Origin: Tragulus kanchil | Lineage: Eukaryota > Chordata > Mammalia > Artiodactyla > Tragulidae | Length of the DNA: 64,000 bases | Direction: 5' to 3' | NCBI GenBank assembly: GCA_022376925.1 | Contig: JAIOJX010000025.1 | Location: 99,537,608 to 99,601,607, forward strand | Shown here: one piece after another, positions 35,135 to 46,712 of the stretch | Position numbering within the stretch: position 1 is the first letter of the stretch | Layout: the number at the start of each line of letters is the position of its first letter | The notes under the pieces: model-generated | Told to the model about the DNA's origin: nothing | What the model saw: only the letters and a program-made list of their open reading frames with translations | The model's database searches: none | Made by a program: the position numbers and the translations under genes

Positions 35135-35663
35135 TGAAAGGGGTTCAGAATAAAAGGGATTCATAGGCAGAATTGGCAAGGAGGTTAGTGAGTTCCAAGG
35201 ACAAGGAGGAGAAGAGTAAGGACAAGGAGAAATAAAGGCAAAGATCTTCAGTGCTGAAACTGAAAACTTCTAGTCTTATGTTAATCTGGGTGTTTACATT
35301 AGAATGTCTCACATAGCCCTGAGGCCTGGAGACTGTCCTAGCTAATCTCATGTTGATGTTGTGGGTGTGGGCCTAGAGGGCCTTTACAACCTTAAGATAT
35401 TCTTTTGATTTATTGTTTTGGTAACTGACTGGAAGATACAAATTGTCATGCTTCAACTGGCAAAGAGGGATACTCTTCTATCCTCCTTCCAAAGTCTATA
35501 CTGGAAGCCTTTCCCTATCCTTTCTTACTTTAATAAACTTTTCACTGCACGAAGCTCTGAGTGACCATCACCAAGTCTTTTGATCCCAGTGTGAATTCTT
35601 CTCCATTGGAGATTAAGAATCTGACACAGTTCTTGGTAACCTACCATCATCTATCACCTATCA
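35135..35663 (+). mobile_element. Solo LTR of an endogenous retrovirus (LTR-1)
   Basis: A 529-bp block starting TGAAAGGGG and ending CTATCA, so TG...CA termini. The 4-bp duplication CTAG flanks it (35131-35134 and 35664-35667). TTTAATAAACTTTTCACTGC near 35530 looks like a polyadenylation signal at the R region. It is homologous along its length to the element at 59478. No internal retroviral sequence lies next to it. Its 3' part is repeated at 36472-36759 by duplication 9. A 4-bp duplication suits class I (gamma-like) elements, but the family was not identified. Confidence 0.78.
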
Positions 35664-37569
35664 CTAGGATATCTAAAGCCAAAAGTGAGTGGAGTTTTTG
35701 TATGAAATAATTAATTGTTAAGTATTGTATACATTCAAAATGCCTTTTACAGCTATCACCCCATCAGGAGGTGGATGCCATCCATTCATCTACATATTCA
35801 GTCTTTTTTGCAGTATTAGTGCAACCACTTGTCACTCAGTATCCCATGACTTGTGGATATGGCAGTAAGCAAAATAGACAAAAAAAAATTCTGTTCCCTC
35901 GGAGACGTATTCTAGTAGAAAAACAGACAGTTAAATAACAACAAAAATAAATAAAAGAATGGGGGATGTTTAAGGGGTTGTGGTTTAGGCCAGCGTGGCC
36001 AGGGAAGCCTCACTGAGAAGGTGGCCTTTGAATACAAGCAGAGGTGATGAGAGGTTGAGATAGAGGCTCAGAAGAAGATTCCAGACAGAAAGAAAATGCA
36101 TTCAGAGGCCCAGAGACAGGATTTGCCTAGTGGTCCAGTGGTTGGTGCTCTGCCCTTCCATCTCAGGGGGCATGGGTTCTATGCCTGGTTGGGGAACTAA
36201 GATCCCACATGCTGGTGTGGTGCAGCCAAAATATTTTTTTTAATAAAAAATTAAAACAAAAACCAAAGACTCAGAGGCAGCAAATGGATGGGTGTGCTGG
36301 AGGAAGGGCAATAAGCCGGGGTGGCTGGAATGGGGTGAGTGAAAGGGAGGGCCAGTGAAGGATGAGGCAGAGAGACAACGAGAGACAGTGACTCAGGCTT
36401 CTGCTCTGAGGGGATGGAAGAGTCTGAGCAAAGCTGACATGACCTGACTGACATTTCACCAAGATAACCCTGAGGGCCTTTACAACCTTAAGATATTCTT
36501 TTGATTTATTGTTTTGGTAACTGACTGGAAGATACAAATTGTCATGCTTCAACTGGCAAAGAGGGATACTCTTCTATCCTCCTTCCAAAGTCTATACTGG
36601 AAGCCTTTCCCTATCCTTTCTTACTTTAATAAACTTTTCACTGCACGAAGCTCTGAGTGACCATCACCAAGTCTTTTGATCCCAGTGTGAATTCTTCTCC
36701 ATTGGAGATTAAGAATCTGACACAGTTCTTGGTAACCTACCATCATCTATCACCTATCACTAGGATATCTAAAGCCAAAAGTGAGTGGAGTTTTTGTATG
36801 AAATAATTAATTGTTAAGTATTGTATACATTCAAAATGCCTTTTACAGCTATCACCCCATCAGGAGGTGGATGCCATCCATTCATCTACATATTCAGTCT
36901 TTTTTGCAGTATTAGTGCAACCACTTGTCACTCAGTATCCCATGACTTGTGGATATGGCAGTAAGCAAAATAGACAAAAAAAAATTCTGTTCCCTCGGAG
37001 ACGTATTCTAGTAGAAAAACAGACAGTTAAATAACAACAAAAATAAATAAAAGAATGGGGGATGTTTAAGGGGTTGTGGTTTAGGCCAGCGTGGCCAGGG
37101 AAGCCTCACTGAGAAGGTGGCCTTTGAATACAAGCAGAGGTGATGAGAGGTTGAGATAGAGGCTCAGAAGAAGATTCCAGACAGAAAGAAAAATGCATTC
37201 AGAGGCCCAGAGACAGGATTTGCCTAGTGGTCCAGTGGTTGGTGCTCTGCCCTTCCATCTCAGGGGGCATGGGTTCTATGCCTGGTTGGGGAACTAAGAT
37301 CCCACATGCTGGTGTGGTGCAGCCAAAATATTTTTTTTAATAAAAAATTAAAACAAAAACCAAAGACTCAGAGGCAGCAAATGGATGGGTGTGCTGGAGG
37401 AAGGGCAATAAGCCGGGGTGGCTGGAATGGGGTGAGTGAAAGGGAGGGCCAGTGAAGGATGAGGCAGAGAGACAACGAGAGACAGTGACTCAGGCTTCTG
37501 CTCTGAGGGGATGGAAGAGTCTGAGCAAAGCTGACATGACCTGACTGACATTTCACCAAGATAACCCTG
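35376..37569. repeat. Tandem duplication 9, period 1096 bp
   Basis: Copy A is about 35376-36472 and copy B 36472-37569, from GAGGGCCTTTACAACCTTAA to AAGATAACCCTG. One extra A in copy B (near 37190) is the main difference. The junction occurs within a shared GAGGG microhomology, and copy A starts inside LTR-1. Confidence 0.93.
36119..36262 (+). mobile_element. Bov-tA-like SINE
   Basis: TAGTGGTCCAGTGGTTGGTG, CATGGGTTCTATGCCTGGTT and GGGGAACTAAGATCCCACAT match the tRNA-derived head and body, followed by an A-rich tail. Repeated at about 37215-37359. Confidence 0.85.
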
Positions 37570-38299
37570 GGCCATGTGAGAATAAACCATGGTGGAAGAC
37601 TGAAGTAGAGGGGTGGAATCAGAGAGACAAACTCAGAGACCACTATAGTTATTTTGGCATTAGATGATGGTGGATTTTTTCAGTGGAAAAGACGATGGCA
37701 CAGAAATGGATGAATTTCTCTGCATCTTGGTTTCCACAGGTACCAGAAAGGGAGAATTGTAGTTAGTGTTGTTGAGATGTAATGAGTAGGTAACACATGC
37801 CAGAACCAGACATACATTATATGCCTGATGAGTGTCAGCTCCTTCAGCTCAGGTTCAGTTTATCTGAATCCATTCTTTTTAAAATTTGTTCCCTGTCATT
37901 CAACTGTTCTAATTGTGCCTACATTGTATTCTCATAATACTATGTTAAGTCCTGTCTTCACATTATTTTTTACGTTGACACTGCACATCTGCTACATTAG
38001 ATTCTACCATTCTTTGGGGCAGATACCACATTCCACTCCTCGTACATAATCAGCACCTAATACACACTTGGACACACAGTAGGCTGCAGGAGAGTTTGAG
38101 CTGGGCATCCTGGTGAGTGACTTACAGAGAGACTATAACATCCAGTGGCAAACATGTGTTTTCACTCATCTCTGACTTGTATGTATTGTCATTATCCTCT
38201 CCTGTTTTCTTCCCAATTAAAATGATGTCTAGAGTGATATTAATTTTCTTAGATAAAGGGAGAGTGGTGAGAGTAAAGAGTTCCCGACAGAGAGAGGAA
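37570..38299 (-). other. KCNIP4 intron, no exon seen
   Basis: No repeat or exon recognised. Open frames at 37828-38314 on the plus strand have no support. Confidence 0.4.
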
Positions 38300-38440
38300 C
38301 ATAAAGGACACTAGTTGAGGCTCCAGAAACATCTAGGTTCTAACCTAGATCTGCCACTTTCATGAATGCAAGACTCAGAGCAAAACGTTTAGCTTCTCTA
38401 AGCCCCAGATTTCAGACCCCAAAATTGAGGATAATTACAT
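38300..38440 (+). mobile_element. MIR SINE
   Basis: Text around GATCTGCCACTTTCATGAAT and GCTTCTCTAAGCCCCAGATT matches MIR order; degraded. Confidence 0.6.
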
Positions 38441-38792
38441 TTTCTAATTTTGAAAGTAGGGAGAATGAGACTTAGTACCTGTGAAACCTTTGTGGCACAT
38501 CCAGGACCCACCCATCACAGTCAGGAAGCGCCATGCTTTTGAGGGATGTGCCATCAGATACGCAGTGGTACTAATTGTATTCAGCTGAAGAGTGATCTCT
38601 AGGCTATTTGATCATTTGTAAGTAGCTCAGTTTTATGATGCATTGAGAATCATGTGTGCTGCATGCTGTGTATTAATTCTTGGATGTAAAGATAAAAAAT
38701 GTAGAGTCATGCCTGGAAAGATTAAAGTGAACTCGAGATTGCAAGCATAATTCTAGCTAAGAGTATGTTCACCGGTCCACGTTTGTACTTAC

Positions 38793-38862
38793 CTCCCTGT
38801 GGAAAGAATTGCGAGTAAATCTCTTTGAAGGTGTCTTCATTAACAACCCCACTGGGGCATTC
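38793..38862 (-). CDS. KCNIP4: KCNIP4 exon, [20 protein letters not shown] segment
   Basis: A 70-nt exon reading [20 protein letters not shown] then PQG. The acceptor is CTTTCTCTAG and the donor GTAAGTAC. The last nucleotide G begins the split codon D completed by the 71-nt exon, giving [11 protein letters not shown]. It covers the degenerate EF-hand 1 loop region, which in KChIPs does not bind calcium (C-P replaces key loop positions). The next upstream exon, ending RGFKN, was not found in 38863-64000, so that intron is at least 25 kb as assembled. This exon is not duplicated. Confidence 0.95.
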
Positions 38863-39767
38863 CTAGAGAAAGTGGTAGAGAAGCAATATGAGCAAAGTGT
38901 TCATAAAACGGATTTTCTGCACATTTTGAAATAGAACTGTCTACCGTGCAAAGCTGAAGTGAGAAAGTTATATATCCAGCCATTATCATAAAAAGAATAA
39001 AAGCGCACTTCAAACTTCTCTTTGTTTCAGTTCTCATAGAATGAAAAAAGTTGCTGATGTAAAAATCTTTGCATAGCATCAACATTATAGTTTGTCTCAC
39101 AATAAAAAAAAAGACAATTTTTTTTTTAAGAACATGTATGTATGTTTATCAGTGAAGTAAGGAGGAAATTACTTTGTTTTTCATACATCAAAGACTTTGC
39201 AAGAGGTTTCTGAGGTAGTCTTTGCTGAATCCTTGTGCTGTGTCTTCTGGTGATGTGCTGGACCCCGTAATCTTCAGTTCAATGAGAAAATGGTGTGCTC
39301 CCTTGTGTCTAAGGTAGCCCAACAAGTCTCAAGCAGGAATAGCTACTAATTTCTGTTAATAGGTTATACTGGGCTGCATAGTAACAAGGTTAAAAATAAG
39401 TAATTCTGGGTAAGGGAAGACCCCCAAGATTTTTTTTGGAAGTTTTGGAGAGGAAAGCGTGGAAATAAACAGGACTGAATGTAATGAATTCCCATCTTCG
39501 TCCTATGGTTGGATTTATTTAAGATTGATGGATACTGACCTCGTGGATGCCACTAATGTTAGACTATTGCCTTGGTGGGACCAGAGGCCAAAGGTACCCC
39601 TCTGAGATTGGAATTTTCTATAAAAGGAACTGAAATTTAAAATGTCATACAAGGTCTTGGTGTTTCAGTGAGGACTAAGCAGGTGGACCTGAGACTGAAG
39701 GAAGGGCAAAAATGCTTTCACTTTTTGGAGCTGTAAGAATGATCTGGTCAGGAATCTGAACTGAGAC
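38863..39767 (-). other. KCNIP4 intron, unique part
   Basis: First part of the long intron upstream (on the gene strand) of the ECPSG exon. No repeat or exon recognised; a minus-strand frame at 38840-39100 overlaps the real exon in part and is not coding beyond it. Confidence 0.45.
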
Positions 39768-40256
39768 CCCTGGAGTAGTTGAAACTGACACTGACAAAGT
39801 AATCCTACACCAAACCACCCTTGGGAGGCTAGTTGTACATGGAAGGCAGGAAAGCGATGAGTTCTGTCTGGTCCTCTTGAGTAGCTCTTCATGAGCAGGC
39901 CCATTTTATGTGAGCTCCCTCACTTCAGTTCTCACAGGACTCCCAATCTACCCAGACTCTCCAGGATTCATTGGGGGAGACTCATAGGTGTGCTAATTTC
40001 CTTGACATTAGACACGAATATTCCATGCATTTTAAATTTGACACTGTTCCTAGACTCTTCGAAAAACATTTGTGGTCTTTAAAACTTTTCTTAACTCTTA
40101 AACCATTGTCTCCTCATGGATAAACTTGATGTATGAATTTAATCTTTATTTTTTTATTCCATTGAGTCACTTACTCACAACTGTCATGTGCTTCATATAC
40201 AGAATTTTTCCCTTTGTTGGCTTGAGAGGTAGTACATTTTCTTTTTAAAGAAATGC

Positions 40257-40580
40257 GTATTTATTTATTTATTTATTTATGGCTATTCTGGGTTTTCACT
40301 GCTGCCGCAGGCTCTTCTGTAGTTGCAGGGAGTGGGGGCTACTCTCTAGTTGAGGTGAGCAGGCTTCTTGTTGCAGTGACTTTTCTCGTTGTGGAGCTCA
40401 GGCTCTAGGGCACATGGGCTCAATAGTTGAGGTTCTGAGGTTCTAGAGCACAGGCTCCATCGTCGTGGCTCACTGGCTTAGTTGCTCTGCAGCATGTGGA
40501 ATCTTCCCAGATCAGGGATTGAGCCTGTGTCTTCTGCACTGGTAGGCGAACTCTTTACCACTGAGTTATCAGGGAAGCCC
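40257..40580 (-). mobile_element. CHR-like SINE
   Basis: A minus-strand SINE with an (ATTT)n tail at the left, CTTCTTGTTGCAGTGACTTT and GTGGCTCACTGGCTTAGTTG in the body, and the head GAGTTATCAGGGAAGCCC at the right. Repeated at 41367-41690 by duplication 10. Confidence 0.85.
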
Positions 40581-40624
40581 AGCACCTTTGATATATATAT
40601 AGTTTCAAATCATAGTTTCAATGT

Positions 40625-40770
40625 GAACTCATGTTTGCAGAGCTTGTCACCGTGTATTTTCCCATTTGGTCATAATAAGCCTATGACTTAGGTATCTCCA
40701 CTCACTGAAGAAGAAATAGATTCTGTGGTAAAGTTCCTTGTTACTCAGTGATCCAGTGGGTATGTGAGCT
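40625..40770 (-). mobile_element. MIR-like fragment
   Basis: Degraded text in the order expected for reverse-complement MIR (CATTTGGTCATAATAAGCCT, then GAAGAAGAAATAGATTCTG). Repeated near 41735-41880. Confidence 0.45.
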
Positions 40771-41861
40771 TAGAATGTGAGCTTGGAACATTCCAGATCA
40801 TCACAAGGTTTTGTACTAAAAAAGCCTTGAGAAAATAATGACCCCTAGGGCCAAAGAGGATTAGAGCAAAAGATAGACCCTGGAGTAGTTGAAACTGACA
40901 CTGACAAAGTAATCCTACACCAAACCACCCTTGGGAGGCTAGTTGTACATGGAAGGCAGGAAAGCGATGAGTTCTGTCTGGTCCTCTTGAGTAGCTCTTC
41001 ATGAGCAGGCCCATTTTATGTGAGCTCCCTCACTTCAGTTCTCACAGGACTCCCATTCTACCCAGACTCTCCAGGATTCATTGGGGGAGACTCATAGGTG
41101 TGCTAATTTCCTTGACATTAGACACGAATATTCCATGCATTTTAAATTTGACACTGTTCCTAGACTCTTCGAAAAACATTTGTGGTCTTTAAAACTTTTC
41201 TTAACTCTTAAACCATTGTCTCCTCATGGATAAACTTGATGTATGAATTTAATCTTTATTTTTTTATTCCATTGAGTCACTTACTCACAACTGTCATGTG
41301 CTTCATATACAGAATTTTTCCCTTTGTTGGCTTGAGAGGTAGTACATTTTCTTTTTAAAGAAATGCGTATTTATTTATTTATTTATTTATGGCTATTCTG
41401 GGTTTTCACTGCTGCCGCAGGCTCTTCTGTAGTTGCAGGGAGTGGGGGCTACTCTCTAGTTGAGGTGAGCAGGCTTCTTGTTGCAGTGACTTTTCTCGTT
41501 GTGGAGCTCAGGCTCTAGGGCACATGGGCTCAATAGTTGAGGTTCTGAGGTTCTAGAGCACAGGCTCCATCGTCGTGGCTCACTGGCTTAGTTGCTCTGC
41601 AGCATGTGGAATCTTCCCAGATCAGGGATTGAGCCTGTGTCTTCTGCACTGGTAGGCGAACTCTTTACCACTGAGTTATCAGGGAAGCCCAGCACCTTTG
41701 ATATATATATAGTTTCAAATCATAGTTTCAATGTGAACTCATGTTTGCAGAGCTTGTCACCGTGTATTTTCCCATTTGGTCATAATAAGCCTATGACTTA
41801 GGTATCTCCACTCACTGAAGAAGAAATAGATTCTGTGGTAAAGTTCCTTGTTACTCAGTGA

Positions 41862-44138
41862 TCCAGTGGGTATGTGAGCTTAGAATGTGAGCTTGGAACA
41901 TTCCAGATCATCACAAGGTTTTGTACTAAAAAAGCCTTGAGAAAATAATGACCCCTAGGGCCAAAGAGGATTAGAGCAAAAGATAGACAAAAATAAATCA
42001 GGTAAGAAAAAAGCAACAAACAAATTATGAGGTTTAATTTTACATGTCAACTTGTCTACGCCATGATGTCAATTATTTGGTCAAACATCATTCTGGATCT
42101 TTCTATAATGGTGTTTTTGAATGAGATTTCCCTTTAAATTGGTAGATTTTGAGTAAAAGAAATTATCCTCCATGATATGGGTGGGCCTCTCCTAATCAGT
42201 TGAAGATCTGCTAACAGCAAAAGGCTAATCTATCCAGAGCGAAAGGGAATTTTCCAGCCTTGGAACCTTATAGGCAACATTGATTCTTCTTGGTTCTACA
42301 GCAGATTGCCTTTGAACTTGAACTTCAGTTTCTTTCTGAGTTCCGGAATCTCCAGCCAGTTTCTCTCCTCCATCAGATTTTGAACTGGCTAAACCTTCAC
42401 AATCATGTGAGCTAATTGCTTAAAATGAATGTCTGTCTGTATGTATACACATCTATTGGTTTTGTTTATCTGGAAAATCCTGACTAGTACATAAACAAAT
42501 GAACAGCCAAGAGCTACAGCTCCAAGAGGAAAGAAGATGGTGGATATGCGGTTCATCACTCAAAAGTTTTGACTAAATGACAACAGAACCAATTTTAAGA
42601 GCAAATAAGCATTTTGTAGTTAGACCTTCTCATGCATGGAAATTGTGATTTAATGGCTATTTATCTCTGCACCATCTGCTGGGGGTAGTAAGGCAAGAGG
42701 AAATCGATGGCTGTCAGGTGGTGAATTTGTGTAAGGTCAGAGATGGACACTTGCCTCGTAGTTCAGATGACTCTGGCAAGAGACAAAGATGGGAAATGAA
42801 GGAACACCTACAGTGAGCAAACTTGTCAGTTGTCTTTAGTCTCTATATGCATTTGATATAATGTGAAATGAAATTCTGAAATCGACAGTCTCATATGTGT
42901 TTGCTTTATGTTTAATCACATATCTAGATCAGACAAAATCCTTTCTTTGACAACTAACTCCTAGTCAAGTTTTAGGGTGGTAAGACTCACCAAGATTAGC
43001 CCCTTTTCCAGTGGGTATGTGAGCTTAGAATGTGAGCTTGGAACATTCCAGATCATCACAAGGTTTTGTACTAAAAAAGCCTTGAGAAAATAATGACCCC
43101 TAGGGCCAAAGAGGATTAGAGCAAAAGATAGACAAAAATAAATCAGGTAAGAAAAAAGCAACAAACAAATTATGAGGTTTAATTTTACATGTCAACTTGT
43201 CTACGCCATGATGTCAATTATTTGGTCAAACATCATTCTGGATCTTTCTATAATGGTGTTTTTGAATGAGATTTCCCTTTAAATTGGTAGATTTTGAGTA
43301 AAAGAAATTATCCTCCATGATATGGGTGGGCCTCTCCTAATCAGTTGAAGATCTGCTAACAGCAAAAGGCTAATCTATCCAGAGCGAAAGGGAATTTTCC
43401 AGCCTTGGAACCTTATAGGCAACATTGATTCTTCTTGGTTCTACAGCAGATTGCCTTTGAACTTGAACTTCAGTTTCTTTCTGAGTTCCGGAATCTCCAG
43501 CCAGTTTCTCTCCTCCATCAGATTTTGAACTGGCTAAACCTTCACAATCATGTGAGCTAATTGCTTAAAATGAATGTCTGTCTGTATGTATACACATCTA
43601 TTGGTTTTGTTTATCTGGAAAATCCTGACTAGTACATAAACAAATGAACAGCCAAGAGCTACAGCTCCAAGAGGAAAGAAGATGGTGGATATGCGGTTCA
43701 TCACTCAAAAGTTTTGACTAAATGACAACAGAACCAATTTTAAGAGCAAATAAGCATTTTGTAGTTAGACCTTCTCATGCATGGAAATTGTGATTTAATG
43801 GCTATTTATCTCTGCACCATCTGCTGGGGGTAGTAAGGCAAGAGGAAATCGATGGCTGTCAGGTGGTGAATTTGTGTAAGGTCAGAGATGGACACTTGCC
43901 TCGTAGTTCAGATGACTCTGGCAAGAGACAAAGATGGGAAATGAAGGAACACCTACAGTGAGCAAACTTGTCAGTTGTCTTTAGTCTCTATATGCATTTG
44001 ATATAATGTGAAATGAAATTCTGAAATCGACAGTCTCATATGTGTTTGCTTTATGTTTAATCACATATCTAGATCAGACAAAATCCTTTCTTTGACAACT
44101 AACTCCTAGTCAAGTTTTAGGGTGGTAAGACTCACCAA
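41862..44138. repeat. Tandem duplication 11, period 1145 bp, 13-bp filler
   Basis: Copy A is 41862-42993 and copy B 43007-44138, from TCCAGTGGGTATGTGAGCTT to AAGACTCACCAA. The filler is GATTAGCCCCTTT. The start of the unit is also the end of duplication 10, so that piece is present three times (40752, 41862, 43007). Confidence 0.93.
42015..42500 (+). mobile_element. Old interspersed repeat, family not named
   Basis: The segment from GAGGTTTAATTTTACATGTC to GGAAAATCCTGACTAGTAC resembles a widespread mammalian LTR/DNA-transposon-age repeat, with phrases such as GTGGGCCTCTCCTAATCAGT and CAATCATGTGAGCTAATTGC. I cannot assign a family name with confidence. Repeated at about 43160-43645. Confidence 0.5.
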
Positions 44139-46209
44139 ATGAATTTGTCCATATTTTATTTATCACATTAACAGATAGCTTTAGCCCTTATGTACTATAT
44201 TGTTTATTATCCTGAGAACTTTTCGAAGCAAACAGGGCTGCAGCATAAACAAATTAAATGTCTTGCCCTCATGAGACTTACATCCAAATGGATGAAGAAA
44301 GGTATAAACAACGTAGAAGATGATAGAAATAATCCATTTATTCAGAAGAGCTCAATGGGAAAGCAAGGCATCTTACTACCTTCAGATGCAAAAAATTAAT
44401 CAAAAATTTCAAGACCCCAGTGACTTACAAAACAGTAGAGATGGTCTGTTTTCTAATTGCCCCCTCTCAGGTTTTGTGCTCATTTCTGCAGAAAAGAGGT
44501 ATCTTCACTTCTCCATCAAAAAGAGTTTGACCTGGCTATGCATACAGCTTAGTGTTACTATATGTTTTAGTTAGGTTAACTCTTGCTGCTGTAACAAACA
44601 AGCTCCTAAATATATAAAAAATTTAAAAGAATGTAGCATATTTCCTGTTTGTCTAAGAAAGATGGTTGTACTGATCAGTTATTATGAGACAGAGGGTAAT
44701 GAAACAGCCATTTCCATGGGGCACCTCATGATCATCTCATCTGAAGGAGAAAAAGATCACTGAGGAGTGAGCCTGGGAAGTATTTGTGGAGCAGATCGAA
44801 GGGATAAATTTCCTTTCCATTCTCATTCATTTGGTTAGATATCACCTGATACATCCACTCCAAACCACAAGAGAAGGCTCATCAGCCCAGGAGAAAGGTA
44901 AGAACACAGATCTGGTGAAATGTTAGCAGTGTTCTTAGAGATTTATTTAAAAGTTGCTCCAAATGCCTGTGCCCCAAATAGTTCTCCTACTGATGCTTGA
45001 GTGGGACCATCATCCCATCATTTAACTGTCTGAATTATCTTCGTTTCCTCTCGTGTCATTTATTTATTCTAAAGATGGGAAATGAAGGAACACCTACAGT
45101 GAGCAACATTGTCAGTTGTCTTTAGTCTCTATATGCATTTGATATAATGTGAAATGAAATTCTGAAATCGACAGTCTCATATGTGTTTGCTTTATGTTTA
45201 ATCACATATCTAGATCAGACAAAATCCTTTCTTTGACAACTAACTCCTAGTCAAGTTTTAGGGTGGTAAGACTCACCAAATGAATTTGTCCATATTTTAT
45301 TTATCACATTAACAGATAGCTTTAGCCCTTATGTACTATATTGTTTATTATCCTGAGAACTTTTCGAAGCAAACAGGGCCGCAGCATAAACAAATTAAAT
45401 GTCTTGCCCTCATGAGACTTACATCCAAATGGATGAAGAAAGGTATAAACAACGTAGAAGATGATAGAAATAATCCATTTATTCAGAAGAGCTCAATGGG
45501 AAAGCAAGGCATCTTACTACCTTCAGATGCAAAAAATTAATCAAAAATTTCAAGACCCCAGTGACTTACAAAACAGTAGAGATGGTCTGTTTTCTAATTG
45601 CCCCCTCTCAGGTTTTGTGCTCATTTCTGCAGAAAAGAGGTATCTTCACTTCTCCATCAAAAAGAGTTTGACCTGGCTATGCATACAGCTTAGTGTTACT
45701 ATATGTTTTAGTTAGGTTAACTCTTGCTGCTGTAACAAACAAGCTCCTAAATATATAAAAAATTTAAAAGAATGTAGCATATTTCCTGTTTGTCTAAGAA
45801 AGATGGTTGTACTGATCAGTTATTATGAGACAGAGGGTAATGAAACAGCCATTTCCATGGGGCACCTCATGATCATCTCATCTGAAGGAGAAAAAGATCA
45901 CTGAGGAGTGAGCCTGGGAAGTATTTGTGGAGCAGATCGAAGGGATAAATTTCCTTTCCATTCTCATTCATTTGGTTAGATATCACCTGATACATCCACT
46001 CCAAACCACAAGAGAAGGCTCATCAGCCCAGGAGAAAGGTAAGAACACAGATCTGGTGAAATGTTAGCAGTGTTCTTAGAGATTTATTTAAAAGTTGCTC
46101 CAAATGCCTGTGCCCCAAATAGTTCTCCTACTGATGCTTGAGTGGGACCATCATCCCATCATTTAACTGTCTGAATTATCTTCGTTTCCTCTCGTGTCAT
46201 TTATTTATT
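43930..46209. repeat. Tandem duplication 12, period 1141 bp
   Basis: Copy A is 43930-45068 and copy B 45071-46209, separated by CT. They begin AAAGATGGGAAATGAAGGAA and end GTCATTTATTTATT, and differ at single bases (AGGGCTGCAG against AGGGCCGCAG near 44236/45377). The first part occurs a third time at about 42786 through duplication 11. Confidence 0.93.
44565..44930 (+). mobile_element. Old interspersed repeat, family not named
   Basis: TTAGTTAGGTTAACTCTTGC, then GCTGTAACAAACAAGCTCCT, recalls an old mammalian repeat that starts with a similar phrase. Low certainty; repeated at about 45706-46071. Confidence 0.35.
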
Positions 46210-46410
46210 TGGCTACATCAGGTCTCAGTTGCAGCTCATGGGATCTTCCCTTTTCATGCTGTCTTTCACTGGGATGTACAGACTCTTTAGTTGTGGAGCG
46301 GGGGATTTCTTGCTCTGTGGTAGGTGGGGGTCTTTGTTCCTCCCCAGGGACTGAACCCACATCCTCTGCATTGAAGGTGGAGTCCTAACCACTGGACCAC
46401 CTTCCCTGAT
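46206..46410 (-). mobile_element. Bov-tA-like SINE
   Basis: Reverse-complement tRNA-derived SINE with GGGACTGAACCCACATCCTC (B box region) and the head CCACTGGACCACCTTCCCTG at the right. Repeated at 47367-47572. Confidence 0.8.
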
Positions 46411-46489
46411 ATAATTTTTTTCATAGCAATAGTCAATTTTAATTAAAATTCAAATTTTTCTAAAACTATCAGTCAATCCAAAAGGAAAA

Positions 46490-46712
46490 CAACCCTGTGA
46501 TGCGAAGAGCTGACTCACTGGAAAAGAGCCTGATGCTGAAAAAGACTGAAGGCAAGAGGAGAAGGGGATGACAGAGGATGAGATGGTTGAATAGCATCAC
46601 TGACTCAATGGACATGAGAATGAGCAAGCTTGGGAGATTGTTCCATACAGGGAAGCCTGGTGTACTTCAGTGCGTGGGGTTGAAAAGACTCGGACATGAC
46701 TGACAGAACAGC
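46490..46712 (+). mobile_element. BovB 3' end
   Basis: GAGCTGACTCACTGGAAAAG, GATGAGATGGTTGAATAGCA, CTCAATGGACATGAGAATGA and GACTCGGACATGACTGACAG give the BovB 3' terminal order. Repeated at 47651-47873. Confidence 0.88.

Larger units (their letters stand above)
39768..41988. repeat. Tandem duplication 10, period 1110 bp
   Basis: Copy A is 39768-40878 and copy B 40878-41988, from CCTGGAGTAGTTGAAACTGA to GCAAAAGATAGAC. The copies are nearly identical; one difference is TCCCAATCTACC against TCCCATTCTACC. They meet at an AGACC microhomology. It is the first of four successive blocks reaching 48529. Confidence 0.93.

Noticed and set aside
4489..38862. Assignment to KCNIP1, KCNIP2 or KCNIP3 instead of KCNIP4
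   Set aside because: The residues [45 protein letters not shown] and QLFENVI together fit KCNIP4; each of the others differs at several of these.
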